A DNA stretch of 64,000 nt, from the NCBI RefSeq assembly GCF_007846085.1, contig NZ_VOEJ01000001.1, positions 806,001-870,000 of the forward strand. The letters are read 5' to 3'. The stretch's first letter is position 1; the number at the start of each line of letters is the position of its first letter. Under the pieces are notes generated by a model. That model saw nothing but the letters and a program-made list of their open reading frames with translations, searched no databases and was not told the DNA's origin. The translations under genes and the position numbers were made by a program. This document shows, piece after piece, positions 53,640 through 63,321 of this stretch. The DNA comes from Mucilaginibacter pallidiroseus. GTDB taxonomy: Bacteria; Bacteroidota; Bacteroidia; Sphingobacteriales; Sphingobacteriaceae.

Positions 53640-53646
53640 TTCTCGC

Positions 53647-55569
53647 TTATTTCTTAATTAACTGCGTCATTTTTTCATGCAATTGATGCGGCTCAAAAGG
53701 CTTGGCTAGCACATCATTCATGCCCGATGCAATTGCCTCACGATGCTCGTCCTCAAACGCAGCAGCAGATAAAGATATGATTGGGATACTGCGCTTAGGC
53801 TCCTCAAAATCAAGCCGTATGGCACGTGCAGCCTGGTAACCGTTTTGGCCGGGCATATGGGTATCCATCAAAATCAAATCAAAATCCTTCTCTTTTAAAC
53901 GCTCCAACGCACTATTGCCGTTATCGGCAACTTCAACCTTCACGTTCCAGTCCTTCAGCATTTTTTGCAGCATAAACTGGTTTATCATATTGTCTTCGGC
54001 AACAAGCACACTCACATTCTCGAAAGGCTCCAAGACTTTGCCAACTTTTGCTGATACCTTCTCGGCTTTATCGGTAGCAATGTCAAACCAATTTGTAAAA
54101 CCAAATTCGCTGCCTTTACCTACCTCACTGCTTACACTAAGTTCGCCACCTGTAAGTTCAACCAATTTTTTAACGATAGTTAACCCAAGGCCTGTGCCTC
54201 CATATTTACTTGCGGTGTCGTCTTCTGCCTGCTCAAAAGACTCAAATATCCGTGAAAGTTTATCGGCTGGTATGCCAATCCCGCTATCTTCAACACAAAA
54301 GCGAATTTTTACCTTATCGGCTTGCTGTGCTAACACGTCAACCTTAAGATTTACCTTGCCGTGCGCCGTAAACTTGATTGCGTTGCTTAGCAAATTCATC
54401 AGAATTTGGTTCAGACGCAACGAGTCAACCATAATCATTTCGGGCAGGCGCTCGTCAAACTCGTTTGTAAACTGGATATCCTTCTCGTCGGCGTTAAACT
54501 TGAGCAGATGATATACGGTATTAATGATCTCGCGAATATTATTGGGCGAATTAACGATTTTAAATTTGCCTGCCTCAATTTTTGAGATATCAAGCACATC
54601 ATTTATAACACCAAGCAGTGATTTGGACGACGACTCAAGCATATCAATCAAATTAATCTGCTGCTCGTCTACGTCCGATTTACGCAACATATTGGTAAGT
54701 CCAATAATGCCATTTACCGGCGTACGCAATTCGTGACTCATATTGGCGAGGAAAGTTTCCTTTACTTTGCGTCCATACTCGGCAGCCTCTTTAGATTTGA
54801 TCAATTGCTGCTGATAACTCTTTTGGGGAGAAATGTCGCTTATATTTACAAAGATGGTTTTGTTACGGTATGATGCACGGCACTCAGTCCAAATAGTTCG
54901 CTTATCAAACGTATTAAACTGCGATTCAAACTTTGCATACGACAAATTATCTTTTATAATACCACCGAGCTTTTGGCGCAGGTTGTCTTGCTCAGTTTCA
55001 ATAGCCAAATCAACAAGGCTTTTATTAAGCATCTCCTGAGGTGTAAAACCTAATATTTGCTCAACAGCAGGGTTTATCGTTCTAATCCGCAAACTTGCGG
55101 CATCAACCGAGCAAATAATGTCGGCACTGTTTTTTACCACAATGGCATAGGCCTGCAACTCTTCGTTCTTTTCCAGGATCATCATCTGTTGCCTGGCAAG
55201 CTGGACAAATGAATCTACCTTAGCCGATGTAATATAGGGATCGAGCGGCTTATACAAGTAATCTACCGCACCGGTACCCAATCCTTTTACAGCGTATTTG
55301 CTTTCTTTGGAAATTGCCGTAACAAATATTACCAGGATATCCTTTGTGCGAGGGTTCGATTTCAACATCTCCACTAACTCAAAGCCATCCATTTCCGGCA
55401 TTTGCACATCTACCAGTGCAATCTGAATAGGATTTTCCCAGGCTATACGCAAGGCATCGTTTGGCGATGTAGTGGTGAATAACTTAATATCGTTACGCTC
55501 TAAAAGAGCTTCAAGAGCTATTATATTTTCCTCGCGGTCGTCAACTATAAGGATATTTATCGGAGTCAT
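53647..55569 (-). CDS. Hybrid histidine kinase: REC-PAS-HisKA-HATPase-REC
   Basis: A 640-residue cytosolic kinase. First receiver at residues 1-125 (ILIVDDREEN, Asp in IALVDVQMPE, Lys in DYLYKPLD), a PAS domain at about 145-260, HisKA with NMSHELRTPV (His about 275), HATPase with LLSNAIKFT, DSGIGIP and YGGTGLGLTI, and a second receiver at about 515-635 (VLVAEDNMIN, ILMDTHMPGQ, Lys in VLAKPFE). No membrane segment. It is the last gene of the CheR/CheB operon. Its N-terminal receiver may take phosphate from the other hybrid kinase. Confidence 0.94.
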   Translation of the reverse strand: MTPINILIVDDREENIIALEALLERNDIKLFTTTSPNDALRIAWENPIQIALVDVQMPEMDGFELVEMLKSNPRTKDILVIFVTAISKESKYAVKGLGTGAVDYLYKPLDPYITSAKVDSFVQLARQQMMILEKNEELQAYAIVVKNSADIICSVDAASLRIRTINPAVEQILGFTPQEMLNKSLVDLAIETEQDNLRQKLGGIIKDNLSYAKFESQFNTFDKRTIWTECRASYRNKTIFVNISDISPQKSYQQQLIKSKEAAEYGRKVKETFLANMSHELRTPVNGIIGLTNMLRKSDVDEQQINLIDMLESSSKSLLGVINDVLDISKIEAGKFKIVNSPNNIREIINTVYHLLKFNADEKDIQFTNEFDERLPEMIMVDSLRLNQILMNLLSNAIKFTAHGKVNLKVDVLAQQADKVKIRFCVEDSGIGIPADKLSRIFESFEQAEDDTASKYGGTGLGLTIVKKLVELTGGELSVSSEVGKGSEFGFTNWFDIATDKAEKVSAKVGKVLEPFENVSVLVAEDNMINQFMLQKMLKDWNVKVEVADNGNSALERLKEKDFDLILMDTHMPGQNGYQAARAIRLDFEEPKRSIPIISLSAAAFEDEHREAIASGMNDVLAKPFEPHQLHEKMTQLIKK

Positions 55570-55584
55570 CTATTGTATCTCGGG

Positions 55585-56178
55585 TCAGGTATTGCTCTGT
55601 ATCAGTGAAAAAATATCTGTTGAGGTTAACACGTATTTAGCAGCGTTCAAATTAATAGCAGCCTTGGGCATATCGGCCATTTCAGCATCCTCCGGGCTCT
55701 GTGCAATGGTTAAAGAACCCGCATTGCGCAATTGCAACAAGCCCTCGGCTCCATCTTGGTTTGCGCCTGAAAGCAGTATTGCCGTACATTTATCTTTGTA
55801 TACATCGGCAGCGCTCTCAAAAGTTACATCTATCGATGGCTTTGAGTACCAAACCGCATCAGACACGTCAAGGCTAAAATGCCCGTTTGCCTCTATAAGC
55901 GAATGATAATTTGGCGGTGCGATGTAAATTGCATTACCCCTAATTTCTTCCTTGTCGCTAATCTCAACCAACAACATACGGCTGTTCTCAGCAAACAGTT
56001 TTTCTATTTCGCTAAAAAAGTTCTTTTTTCGGTGCATGACAATGATCACCGTTTTGTTAAGATCGTGCGGAAACGATTTAACCATGCGAAAAATGATTTT
56101 AAACGAACCTGCCGATCCGCCAATGAGCAGAACGGACGAGCGCTGCCACTGTTCGATTATCTCGCTGTTAAGAGCCAA
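55585..56178 (-). CDS. CheB-type protein-glutamate methylesterase, no receiver domain
   Basis: A 197-residue protein that is only the catalytic part of CheB. The Ser-His-Asp triad is visible as GGSAGSFK (Ser), VIMHRK (His) and GANQDGAEG (Asp). The usual N-terminal receiver is absent. The start is TTG at 56178, overlapping the cheR stop by 11 bases, because no good ATG exists in the proper place. Such short CheB proteins work in hybrid chemosensory-like pathways; no chemoreceptor gene is in the window, so the methylated target is unknown. Confidence 0.88.
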   Translation of the reverse strand: MALNSEIIEQWQRSSVLLIGGSAGSFKIIFRMVKSFPHDLNKTVIIVMHRKKNFFSEIEKLFAENSRMLLVEISDKEEIRGNAIYIAPPNYHSLIEANGHFSLDVSDAVWYSKPSIDVTFESAADVYKDKCTAILLSGANQDGAEGLLQLRNAGSLTIAQSPEDAEMADMPKAAINLNAAKYVLTSTDIFSLIQSNT

Positions 56179-57001
56179 TTTTTTGGTATATATTTTCTTT
56201 CTGATTGATAGCCTTAAACTTTTTACGAAAAGCGTCGGACCGGATGGTTTCTTTGTTACCTAAACACAGGTAGCCAAGGGGGCACAAGCTACGGTAAAAT
56301 AAATCAAGTATACGCTCCTGTAGCTCGGTTTCAAAGTAAATAAAAACGTTGCGGCAGGTAATCATCTGAAACTCATTGAACACGGTATCAGATATCAGAT
56401 TGTGTACCGAAAACAAGGTATTTTGCTTAAGTTCGCTATGCACTGCAGCGGCATCATACATAATTGTAAAATGATCTGTAATAGAACCGGGCAAGCCGGT
56501 CATCGTATAGTTTTCGGCATAGCTTTTTATTTTACGTAGGCTGTAAATGCCTTTTCGAGCCTCTTTTAAAACCTCTGTGTTAATATCAGTACCATATATA
56601 AATGACCGCTGACTCAAATTAGCTTCATTTAAAAGTATAGCCAATGAGTAAGCTTCCTCTCCCGATGAGCAGCCTGCGCACCAAACTTTTACATGTTGAT
56701 AGGTTGATAAATATGGCAGCACCTGACTATTCAGCGCCTTATAGTAGGCCGGGTCGCGAAACATTTCGGTAACATTTACCGTAATTTCTTCCAAAAACTC
56801 CTGGAAAAAATCGGTACTGTTTACAAGCATATGTTTCAGGTCATAAAAGCTTATCTTTTTTAGCATCACTATACGTTCCATCCTTCTCTTTAAGGATGCC
56901 TTTGTATAGTCACCAAAGTCAAAGCCGTGTATGCGCTTTACAATATCAATAATTTCCAGTATCTCTCCGGAACTCAAGGTTTCTTTAGATGTTGTCCCCA
57001 T
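56168..57001 (-). CDS. CheR-type protein-glutamate methyltransferase
   Basis: A 277-residue methyltransferase that uses S-adenosylmethionine to methylate glutamates of sensor proteins. Motifs: N-terminal helical part (FGDYTKASLKRRMERIV), EVTEMFRDPAYY, the SAM-binding VWCAGCSSGEEAYSLAILL (cited as GCSSGEEAY), TDINTEVLKEARKGIY, and CRNVFIYF near the end. All core regions of CheR are present. The gene starts seven bases after the end of the 1146-residue hybrid kinase gene. Confidence 0.93.
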   Translation of the reverse strand: MGTTSKETLSSGEILEIIDIVKRIHGFDFGDYTKASLKRRMERIVMLKKISFYDLKHMLVNSTDFFQEFLEEITVNVTEMFRDPAYYKALNSQVLPYLSTYQHVKVWCAGCSSGEEAYSLAILLNEANLSQRSFIYGTDINTEVLKEARKGIYSLRKIKSYAENYTMTGLPGSITDHFTIMYDAAAVHSELKQNTLFSVHNLISDTVFNEFQMITCRNVFIYFETELQERILDLFYRSLCPLGYLCLGNKETIRSDAFRKKFKAINQKENIYQKIGS

Positions 57002-57007
57002 TTATAA

Positions 57008-60000
57008 TCAGCTATCCAACCACAACTGCATCAGCGCAATTAACCTGTCAATATCAACAGGCTTGGTTATATAATCATTGGCGCCCGCAGCAATGCATTT
57101 CTCCCTGTCATCTTTCATTGCCTTGGCAGTTAAAGCAATAACCGGAAGTTTTGCCCATTTGTTTTGCTTGCGTATATGCCGGGTAGCTTCGTAACCGTCC
57201 ATTTTAGGCATCATTATATCCATCAACACAATGTCTATATCGCTTACCTCTTCGAGTTTTTGTATAGCTTCTTCGCCATCATTGGCAATAACAACGTTCA
57301 GGTCGTAGCTCTCAAGCGCACTGCTCAGAGCGAAAATATTACGCATATCATCATCAACAACAAGTACTTTTTTGCCTTTAATAGCATCTTTACCCTTGTT
57401 AATAGTTTTTGATTTTGCTGTGTTACCAGGGCTTGAAGCCTGGGGCGCAGTTTCGCTTATTTTATTTAAGAACAGGTTTACTTCATCAATCAGCCTGTCA
57501 GACGATTTGCTGGTTTTAACCACCATTGCATTAGCGTAGTGCATAAGCCTGTTAACAGATGTTTTGTCAAGCTCCATTGCCGTATTGATGATTACCGGCA
57601 ACGACGCAAACTTGTCAACCTCTTTAATTTTATCAAGCAAATCAAGGCCTGATATATCCGGAAGGTTGAGATCAAGTATTACACACTGGTACTCGTTCTC
57701 GTGCAACATCCTGAAAGCCGATTCGCCATCGAAGGCCTGGTCAACAGTGATGTTTTGGCTTTGCATCAGATCCTTAAGCGCCTGACTTTGCGCTTTATGA
57801 TCTTCAACTAAAAGTATTTGCTTAAACTTGGTACCGCTGTTGGCCATAATATCGCCGAATAGTTTATCGAGCGTTTCGGTATTTACTGGTTTTTTAAGGA
57901 AGCTGATAGCGCCCTCCTTACGTACACGATTAGCTGCCGCCTCCCCTGCCGACATCAGGTGCACCGGGATATGCATTGTTTCCTCATCCTGCTTCAGTTC
58001 CTTTAATATTTGCCAGCCGTCCTTACCAGGTAGCATAATATCAAGGATCACGGCATCAGGCTGTTGTTCTTTAACAATTTCCACGGCGTTGGTGCCCTCA
58101 TTCACCATTACCGACGTATAGCCATGGTCGCGGGCATAATCTTCCAATATGGATGCAAAGTTTTTATCGTCTTCAACAATAACAACTAATGGGTCGCGGT
58201 CTGGCGTGCTTGGGCGTTGTTTGGCAGCTGTGCCCAGGAAGGTAGCCGTAGGTGTAAAACTTTCTACTGTTGGCACCACATCATCTGTTACTGTCTTTTT
58301 AGCTTCATATGGCAGTGTAAGCGTAAACTCGCTGCCTATTCCCGGCTCGCTAGATAGCGTAATATCGCCGCCGAGTAAACTGGCCAGTTCGCGGCTTATA
58401 GAAAGGCCCAAACCTGTACCACCATACTTACGGCTTGTTGATCCATCAGCCTGCTGGAATGCCTCGAAAATTAGTTTTTGTTTCTCGGCAGGGATACCTA
58501 TACCGGAATCTTTAATGCTAAAGCTAACTGTATTTTCGCGCGAGCCGGGTTTAGCGGTAATACTGATGCTACCGTTTTCCGGCGTAAATTTAAACGCGTT
58601 TGACAACAGGTTTTTAATTACCTGCTCAACCCTCACCTTATCCGTATAAATAGTAAGCGGAGTGTCTAAGGCTTTTGTTTGGTAATTTATTTTTTTGTTG
58701 ATAGCAAACTCGGCAAACAGCGATTGCATATCGCCAAGTATTTCGGATATGCGCACATCTTCGTTCTGCATTTCCAGCTTGCCCGATTCAATTTTTGACA
58801 GATCGAGGATATCATTTATCAGCGTAAGCAAATCGTTACCGGCATTAAAAATAACGCTGGCATATTTGATCTGATCATCAGACAAGTTAGCCGGCTTGTT
58901 ATCTTTTAAGATACGAGCAAGCACCAGGATACTGTTAAGTGGTGTGCGCAATTCATGGCTCATGTTAGCCAAAAATTCGGACTTGTAACGGCCTGTGGTT
59001 TCCAGTTCGCTTGCCTTCTGCGTTATAGACTGGCGGGCCTCTTCAATGGCTTGGTTTTTCTCTTCCAGCAAACTGGCTTTCTCTTCCAGTTCGGCGTTTA
59101 TTGTCCTAAGTTCCTCCTGCTGAACGCGCAATTCCTCTTCCGATGCCTGCAACATTTCTGTTTTGTTCATCAGCTCTTCGTTGGTTACACGCATTTCTTC
59201 CTGCTGTGCTTCCAGCTCCTCGGCTTGCTGTTGCGTCTCCTCGAACAAGTCATGCATTATGGTGCGCGCCTGTGCGGTGTTTACAGCTATGGCTACGTCA
59301 TTTGATACAAGCAGCACATATTCTTTAACAGCTTCATGCACCTCATCGCGGTAGCCCACCTCAATAACACCTTTAAGCTTTTTATCGAAGAAAAACGGCA
59401 CTATAAAAGTCTCCACCAATTCATCTTGCAGTATAGATGTGTCAAGAGTTAGCTTATCGTTTAGTTTACCTTTAACAACTGCCGAGCGCTCGTCTTTTGC
59501 AGCCTGCCCTACCCAACCTTCAGATATGCGGATATGTTGTTTTAATGCTGATGGATCGCTAAATGCGTAAGAAGCATACAGATCCAACCTTGACTCGGCC
59601 TCATCAAATAGATACAAAGTGCCTGTAAGCGCTTGGGTGTAGTGGCAAATTTCGTTTAAAATATTGGCAGACAGTTCTTTTTCGCTCTGCTGCCCCTGCA
59701 TTTTCTCATTAAGATTACCCGTGCCGGTTAGCAACCAGTTTTTAGCGCGATTTTCATCCAACACTTTCTCAAGTTCCAGGTTAGCAACGCGCACTTCTTC
59801 TTCTACCTTCTTTTGCCTTGCAAATGTTCCCTGTATGTAATAGAACATGATGATAATTATCACCAGGAAAATCAAGGAACCGGTAACGATAATGATCATT
59901 GCCTGCCTCGAAGCTTTTTCTGAAGCAGACTTACGCTCAGCAAGCAAGCGCGTTTCATCGTCAATAACACGACGGTTAATTTCGCGTATGCTATCCATAT

Positions 60001-60448
60001 TGCCCTTGCCGTTAAGGAACATGTGGTTGGCAACCATATATTCAAGGCCCTTTTGCTCGCGGGTATCAATATTTAAACGGAGCAAATCGAGCTGCCGGTT
60101 TACAATAAGCTTAAGCGAATCCACACGTTTGGCTTGCACCTCGTTGTCGCTTGTCAGGTTGGTAAGTGTCGAAAGATTTTCGGCTATCTTAGGCACAGCC
60201 TCGTTGTATGGATCTAAAAAGGTTTTATTAGCTGTCGCGCCATAACCACGCATACCAGTTTCGCCATCAATTAACGACTGAAGCAAGTTGTTAGATGTTT
60301 TGATTACCTTTTGTGTATGATCTACCCAAACGGTATCCTCTTCCAACTGGTGTATACTTGTATAAGAGAGTATGCCAACAAGTAGCACAAGTAAAATTGA
60401 TACGGCAAAGCCTAACATTACCTGCGTACGAAAGGAAAATTTCTTCAT
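57008..60448 (-). CDS. CHASE3-GAF hybrid histidine kinase with three receiver domains
   Basis: A 1146-residue sensor. Two membrane helices (about residues 12-33 and 182-205) enclose a CHASE3 extracellular domain (LEEDTVWVDHTQKVIKTSNNLLQSLIDGETGMRGY, cited as LIDGETGMRGYGAT). A GAF domain lies at about 260-400, then a long coiled coil with QQEEMRVTNEELMNK. HisKA has NMSHELRTPL (His about 497); HATPase has LLSNAFKFT, DSGIGIP and YGGTGLGL. Three receivers follow: about 752-875 (VEDDKNF, ILDIMLPGKDG), 875-995 (VEDHKAQ, ILDLNLPDISG) and 1025-1145 (VDDDMRN, LMDIMMPKMDG). It is first in the operon with CheR, CheB and a second hybrid kinase, and is the likely sensor of that pathway. Confidence 0.95.
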   Translation of the reverse strand: MKKFSFRTQVMLGFAVSILLVLLVGILSYTSIHQLEEDTVWVDHTQKVIKTSNNLLQSLIDGETGMRGYGATANKTFLDPYNEAVPKIAENLSTLTNLTSDNEVQAKRVDSLKLIVNRQLDLLRLNIDTREQKGLEYMVANHMFLNGKGNMDSIREINRRVIDDETRLLAERKSASEKASRQAMIIIVTGSLIFLVIIIIMFYYIQGTFARQKKVEEEVRVANLELEKVLDENRAKNWLLTGTGNLNEKMQGQQSEKELSANILNEICHYTQALTGTLYLFDEAESRLDLYASYAFSDPSALKQHIRISEGWVGQAAKDERSAVVKGKLNDKLTLDTSILQDELVETFIVPFFFDKKLKGVIEVGYRDEVHEAVKEYVLLVSNDVAIAVNTAQARTIMHDLFEETQQQAEELEAQQEEMRVTNEELMNKTEMLQASEEELRVQQEELRTINAELEEKASLLEEKNQAIEEARQSITQKASELETTGRYKSEFLANMSHELRTPLNSILVLARILKDNKPANLSDDQIKYASVIFNAGNDLLTLINDILDLSKIESGKLEMQNEDVRISEILGDMQSLFAEFAINKKINYQTKALDTPLTIYTDKVRVEQVIKNLLSNAFKFTPENGSISITAKPGSRENTVSFSIKDSGIGIPAEKQKLIFEAFQQADGSTSRKYGGTGLGLSISRELASLLGGDITLSSEPGIGSEFTLTLPYEAKKTVTDDVVPTVESFTPTATFLGTAAKQRPSTPDRDPLVVIVEDDKNFASILEDYARDHGYTSVMVNEGTNAVEIVKEQQPDAVILDIMLPGKDGWQILKELKQDEETMHIPVHLMSAGEAAANRVRKEGAISFLKKPVNTETLDKLFGDIMANSGTKFKQILLVEDHKAQSQALKDLMQSQNITVDQAFDGESAFRMLHENEYQCVILDLNLPDISGLDLLDKIKEVDKFASLPVIINTAMELDKTSVNRLMHYANAMVVKTSKSSDRLIDEVNLFLNKISETAPQASSPGNTAKSKTINKGKDAIKGKKVLVVDDDMRNIFALSSALESYDLNVVIANDGEEAIQKLEEVSDIDIVLMDIMMPKMDGYEATRHIRKQNKWAKLPVIALTAKAMKDDREKCIAAGANDYITKPVDIDRLIALMQLWLDS

Positions 60449-60532
60449 AGAGAAAGAAGTGATGTTGATTTGCTACAAATATGTTTAAAAAAACTTATTT
60501 GTATATTATTAAACAAACGGGAAGTAAGATAA

Positions 60533-60949
60533 TTATTGGGAAATAACGATGCTGCTTTTTTTGGTGAACGCAGCGCCAATGGCCGATATCGCGGCACCTG
60601 CAAATAGCACATACCAGCCCCATTTAAATGCAATTTGCTTTATCATAAATGCATTAATGCCTTTAAACGGAATAAAACTAAATGCAGACTTGATCTTAAA
60701 GATAGCAGCAATATATAACAACACAACCAAACCAAGGGATACATAGGCTGCTATGCGCGCAACTTTTACCTGGTTTAAAAATGCACTTAAAATACCAATA
60801 ACTGCTACTAATAGCAACACCATACCGTACGGCTGATTAAGCCCGTAAACGTTCCAGTTAAACAAGTGCAAGGGGCGCAATAGCGGGCAAAACGTACCCG
60901 CTATTAAAATGATAAATCCTAAAATGGTAAGTAACGATGCGGGGCGCAT
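60533..60949 (-). CDS. Small membrane protein with four helices
   Basis: A 138-residue protein with hydrophobic segments at about 3-24, 38-56, 63-85 and 110-128. It is basic at the end. No family is recognised. It starts three bases before the end of gldC, so it is the last gene of the helicase-GldC operon. Function unknown. Confidence 0.72.
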   Translation of the reverse strand: MRPASLLTILGFIILIAGTFCPLLRPLHLFNWNVYGLNQPYGMVLLLVAVIGILSAFLNQVKVARIAAYVSLGLVVLLYIAAIFKIKSAFSFIPFKGINAFMIKQIAFKWGWYVLFAGAAISAIGAAFTKKSSIVISQ

Positions 60950-60952
60950 GTG

Positions 60953-61282
60953 TTATTGTTTAATCTCCATTTTGTCGGCGAAGTGGGCGCAATAATCGCG
61001 AAGATCTTCTACGATATTTTTTTCACCCGTGGCACGTAAAAAGGTATCGCCCATGGTTTGCAGCGTTTCATAGAAAAAGCGTTTCATTTCATCTACGGGC
61101 ATTTCCTTTGTCCAGAGGTCAATCTTCAGGGTATTTTTATAGCTCTGATCCCACAAAGACAGCATCATAGCTTTAACAGGCAAAGCTTCTTTATTGGCAG
61201 AATCTGTTGATTCCCACATGATGGTTTCAGGTACGTTATTATCGTCTAATTGTATGGTCAGCTTAATTTCAGCAGTCTTCAT
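60953..61282 (-). CDS. gldC: Gliding motility protein GldC
   Basis: A 109-residue soluble protein. The sequence KTAEIKLTIQLDDNNVPETIMWESTDS and VKAMMLSLWDQSYKNTLKIDLWTKEMPVDEM (cited as LSLWDQSYKNTLKIDLWT) is typical of GldC of gliding Bacteroidota, with the closing segment on FFYETLQTMGDTF. The role is not known in detail; it is conserved in gliding bacteria and near other gld genes in some. Here it is in an operon with a DEAD-box helicase and a membrane protein, five bases after the previous gene. Confidence 0.88.
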   Translation of the reverse strand: MKTAEIKLTIQLDDNNVPETIMWESTDSANKEALPVKAMMLSLWDQSYKNTLKIDLWTKEMPVDEMKRFFYETLQTMGDTFLRATGEKNIVEDLRDYCAHFADKMEIKQ

Positions 61283-61287
61283 TTAAA

Positions 61288-61596
61288 TTATTTAACAAGT
61301 AAAAATATTATAGCTACCAAAGTTATAAAGCTTAACTCTACAATCCATAGGTTTTTGGTTATCCTGAAGAAATTACGGAATATAAGGTCGAGAAATGACA
61401 CTACTAAAGCAAACAGCACAAATATCAGTGCTATGGTTCCGCTCCAGTGCTCATACGGTGTCCCCGTTATTTTAGCGCCATTAGTAAAAATATACCCGGC
61501 CAAAATCAATAATGCAGCTGTTGCCACGTTTAAGGGGCTTAACCGAAATTTACGCGCCTGATCAGCGCTTTCTACCTGATCGTTTATTTGATCCAT
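61288..61596 (-). CDS. Small membrane protein, overlaps DEAD-box helicase end
   Basis: A 102-residue protein from ATG 61596 (MDQINDQVESADQ), or 108 residues from ATG 61614. Both starts overlap the end of the helicase gene, by 35 or 53 bases, in another frame. It has three hydrophobic segments (PLNVATAALLILAGYIF, WSGTIALIFVLFALVVSFLDLIF and WIVELSFITLVAIIFLLV). Family unknown. The overlap and the near-zero gap to gldC indicate one operon. Confidence 0.75.
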   Translation of the reverse strand: MDQINDQVESADQARKFRLSPLNVATAALLILAGYIFTNGAKITGTPYEHWSGTIALIFVLFALVVSFLDLIFRNFFRITKNLWIVELSFITLVAIIFLLVK

Positions 61597-62914
61597 GCTT
61601 AAATGGTTTTGCATTACTTGGTGTTCTTTTGGCGCGCTCGGCAGCAAATTTCTTTTTTTGCGCCAATGATTTCTTTTCGTGGAAGGCACCCTTAAAATCC
61701 GGGTTTTCTTTACGTTTTTGTAGATCTATCTCGCGGTTTTGATCCTGGCGCTCCTGGTAAGGTGTCTCTTCAATAAAAACAGCTTCGGGTATTGCACATA
61801 CCGGAATGGTTTGCCGTATCAGCTTTTGAATTTTGCCAATGTAGTATTCTTCCGAAGGTGCGCAAAAGGTAATAGCCACGCCTGAGTTGTATGCCCTGCC
61901 GGTACGACCGATGCGGTGCACGTAATCCTCAATTACTACCGGCACATCAAAATTAATTACATGGCTCACATCGCTTACGTCGATACCGCGCGATGCGACA
62001 TCGGTAGCTACCAATATTTTCACCTCATCGTTTTTAAACGAGTTGATAGAGTTAATACGGGTATTTTGCCCTTTATTGGCGTGTAGCACCTTTACTTCCG
62101 CTTCGCCGTACTTACGCGTCAAAAACTTGTATACGTCCTCGGCGGCTGTGCGGGTTTTGCAGAATATGATCAGTTTTTTGATCTCACCTTCCTGATCAAG
62201 TAAAGTTTTGAGGAGATTGATCTTTGTTTTAACGTTTGGCACATGGTACAACTGCTGGGTAACTGTTTCGGCCGTAGTGGCCTGCGGAGTTACCTCAATA
62301 ACTGTAGGAAATTCAAGGAAGTTCCCTGCAAGGCTGTGTACCTTTTCGCTCATAGTAGCCGAAAATAGCAGGTTTTGCCTTTTCACCGGCACTATTTCCA
62401 GTATCCTGTTTATCTGGGGCATAAAGCCCATGTCCATCATCTTATCTGCCTCGTCGAGCACAAGCGTGGTGATAGTTTTGGTAACGATATGGCCTGCAAG
62501 GTAAATGTCCAGGAAACGACCGGGAGTGGCAACTATTATGTCTATGCCTTTACTAATCTGCTCAATCTGCGTTTTGGGGCCGAGGCCACCATAAAGCACA
62601 ATTACACGCAGATCCGTATTTACGGCGAAGGTTTTGATGTTCTCTTCTATCTGCATGGCCAGTTCACGGGTTGGCGATACAATAAGTGCGCGTGGATTTT
62701 CGCCCTGCGCATACTTGAGCTTCATGAGCAACGGCAGCACGTAAGCAGCTGTTTTGCCGGTACCTGTTTGGGCAATGCCCATTACATCCTGCCCGTTCAA
62801 TATAGGCGGTATGGCCTTTTGTTGTATGGGTGTAGGTGTAGTGTAACCGGCATCGGCTACTGCACTCAAAATCTGCTTGTTAAACTTAAAATCCTCGAAC
62901 GTAGCTGCTGCCAT
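61562..62914 (-). CDS. DEAD-box RNA helicase, RhlE-like
   Basis: A 450-residue ATP-dependent RNA helicase. Motifs in order: Q motif PTPIQQKAIPPIL, Walker A AQTGTGKTAAY, PTRELAMQ, DEAD in LVLDEADKMMD, FSATMSEKV, and in domain 2 the IFCKTRTAA, VATDVASRGIDV and HRIGRTGRAYNSG. A basic C-terminal tail (KKKFAAERAKRTP and KRSGRKR) binds RNA. Length and tail fit the RhlE/DbpA-like group. It is the first gene of the operon with two small membrane proteins and GldC. Confidence 0.94.
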   Translation of the reverse strand: MAAATFEDFKFNKQILSAVADAGYTTPTPIQQKAIPPILNGQDVMGIAQTGTGKTAAYVLPLLMKLKYAQGENPRALIVSPTRELAMQIEENIKTFAVNTDLRVIVLYGGLGPKTQIEQISKGIDIIVATPGRFLDIYLAGHIVTKTITTLVLDEADKMMDMGFMPQINRILEIVPVKRQNLLFSATMSEKVHSLAGNFLEFPTVIEVTPQATTAETVTQQLYHVPNVKTKINLLKTLLDQEGEIKKLIIFCKTRTAAEDVYKFLTRKYGEAEVKVLHANKGQNTRINSINSFKNDEVKILVATDVASRGIDVSDVSHVINFDVPVVIEDYVHRIGRTGRAYNSGVAITFCAPSEEYYIGKIQKLIRQTIPVCAIPEAVFIEETPYQERQDQNREIDLQKRKENPDFKGAFHEKKSLAQKKKFAAERAKRTPSNAKPFKHGSNKRSGRKR

Positions 62915-62953
62915 AGCGGCAAAGATAAGCTTTTTTGATTTTACCCTGTTTTA

Positions 62954-63319
62954 TTATGCCCGAGCCGCTTCGCGAGAGTCTTTTATAATAAGCTCACGAT
63001 GTGCATTTCCCCATTTTGCTAGGTCATGAATAAGGTGTTGTAACGACCAGCCGTAATCCGTTAAGTTATAGTGCACAGTTACAGGTTGCGTATCCAAAAC
63101 AGTGCGTTTAATCAACTTATTTTGCTCCAAATCTTTTAGCTCCCTGCTCAATTGCTTGTTTGATATGCCCTCAACATCCTTTAAAACGTCGGAAAACCGG
63201 CGCTGGTTATAATAGCATATTGATGAGATGATGGAGATTTTCCATTTCCCGCTTAAAACATCCATGGCATCATGAATAGCGCGGATGTCTTTTTTAATGC
63301 ATGCGTTTTCTTCTGTCAT
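62954..63319 (-). CDS. HxlR-family transcriptional regulator
   Basis: A 121-residue winged-helix protein. The family signature is AIHDAMDVLSGKWKISIISSI with Cys near the start (CIKKD, Cys 7, in the position used for thiol redox sensing in HxlR/YodB proteins), followed by GISNKQLSRELKDLEQNKLIKR. It is divergent from an SDR dehydrogenase gene, which is the usual target arrangement of these regulators. The intergenic region has five GTYAC motifs. Confidence 0.92.
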   Translation of the reverse strand: MTEENACIKKDIRAIHDAMDVLSGKWKISIISSICYYNQRRFSDVLKDVEGISNKQLSRELKDLEQNKLIKRTVLDTQPVTVHYNLTDYGWSLQHLIHDLAKWGNAHRELIIKDSREAARA

Positions 63320-63321
63320 AT

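Noticed and set aside
53915..54511. Plus-strand reading frame of 198 codons inside the hybrid kinase gene
   Set aside because: It is the antisense of the HATPase and receiver region; Ser/Leu-rich and without motif.
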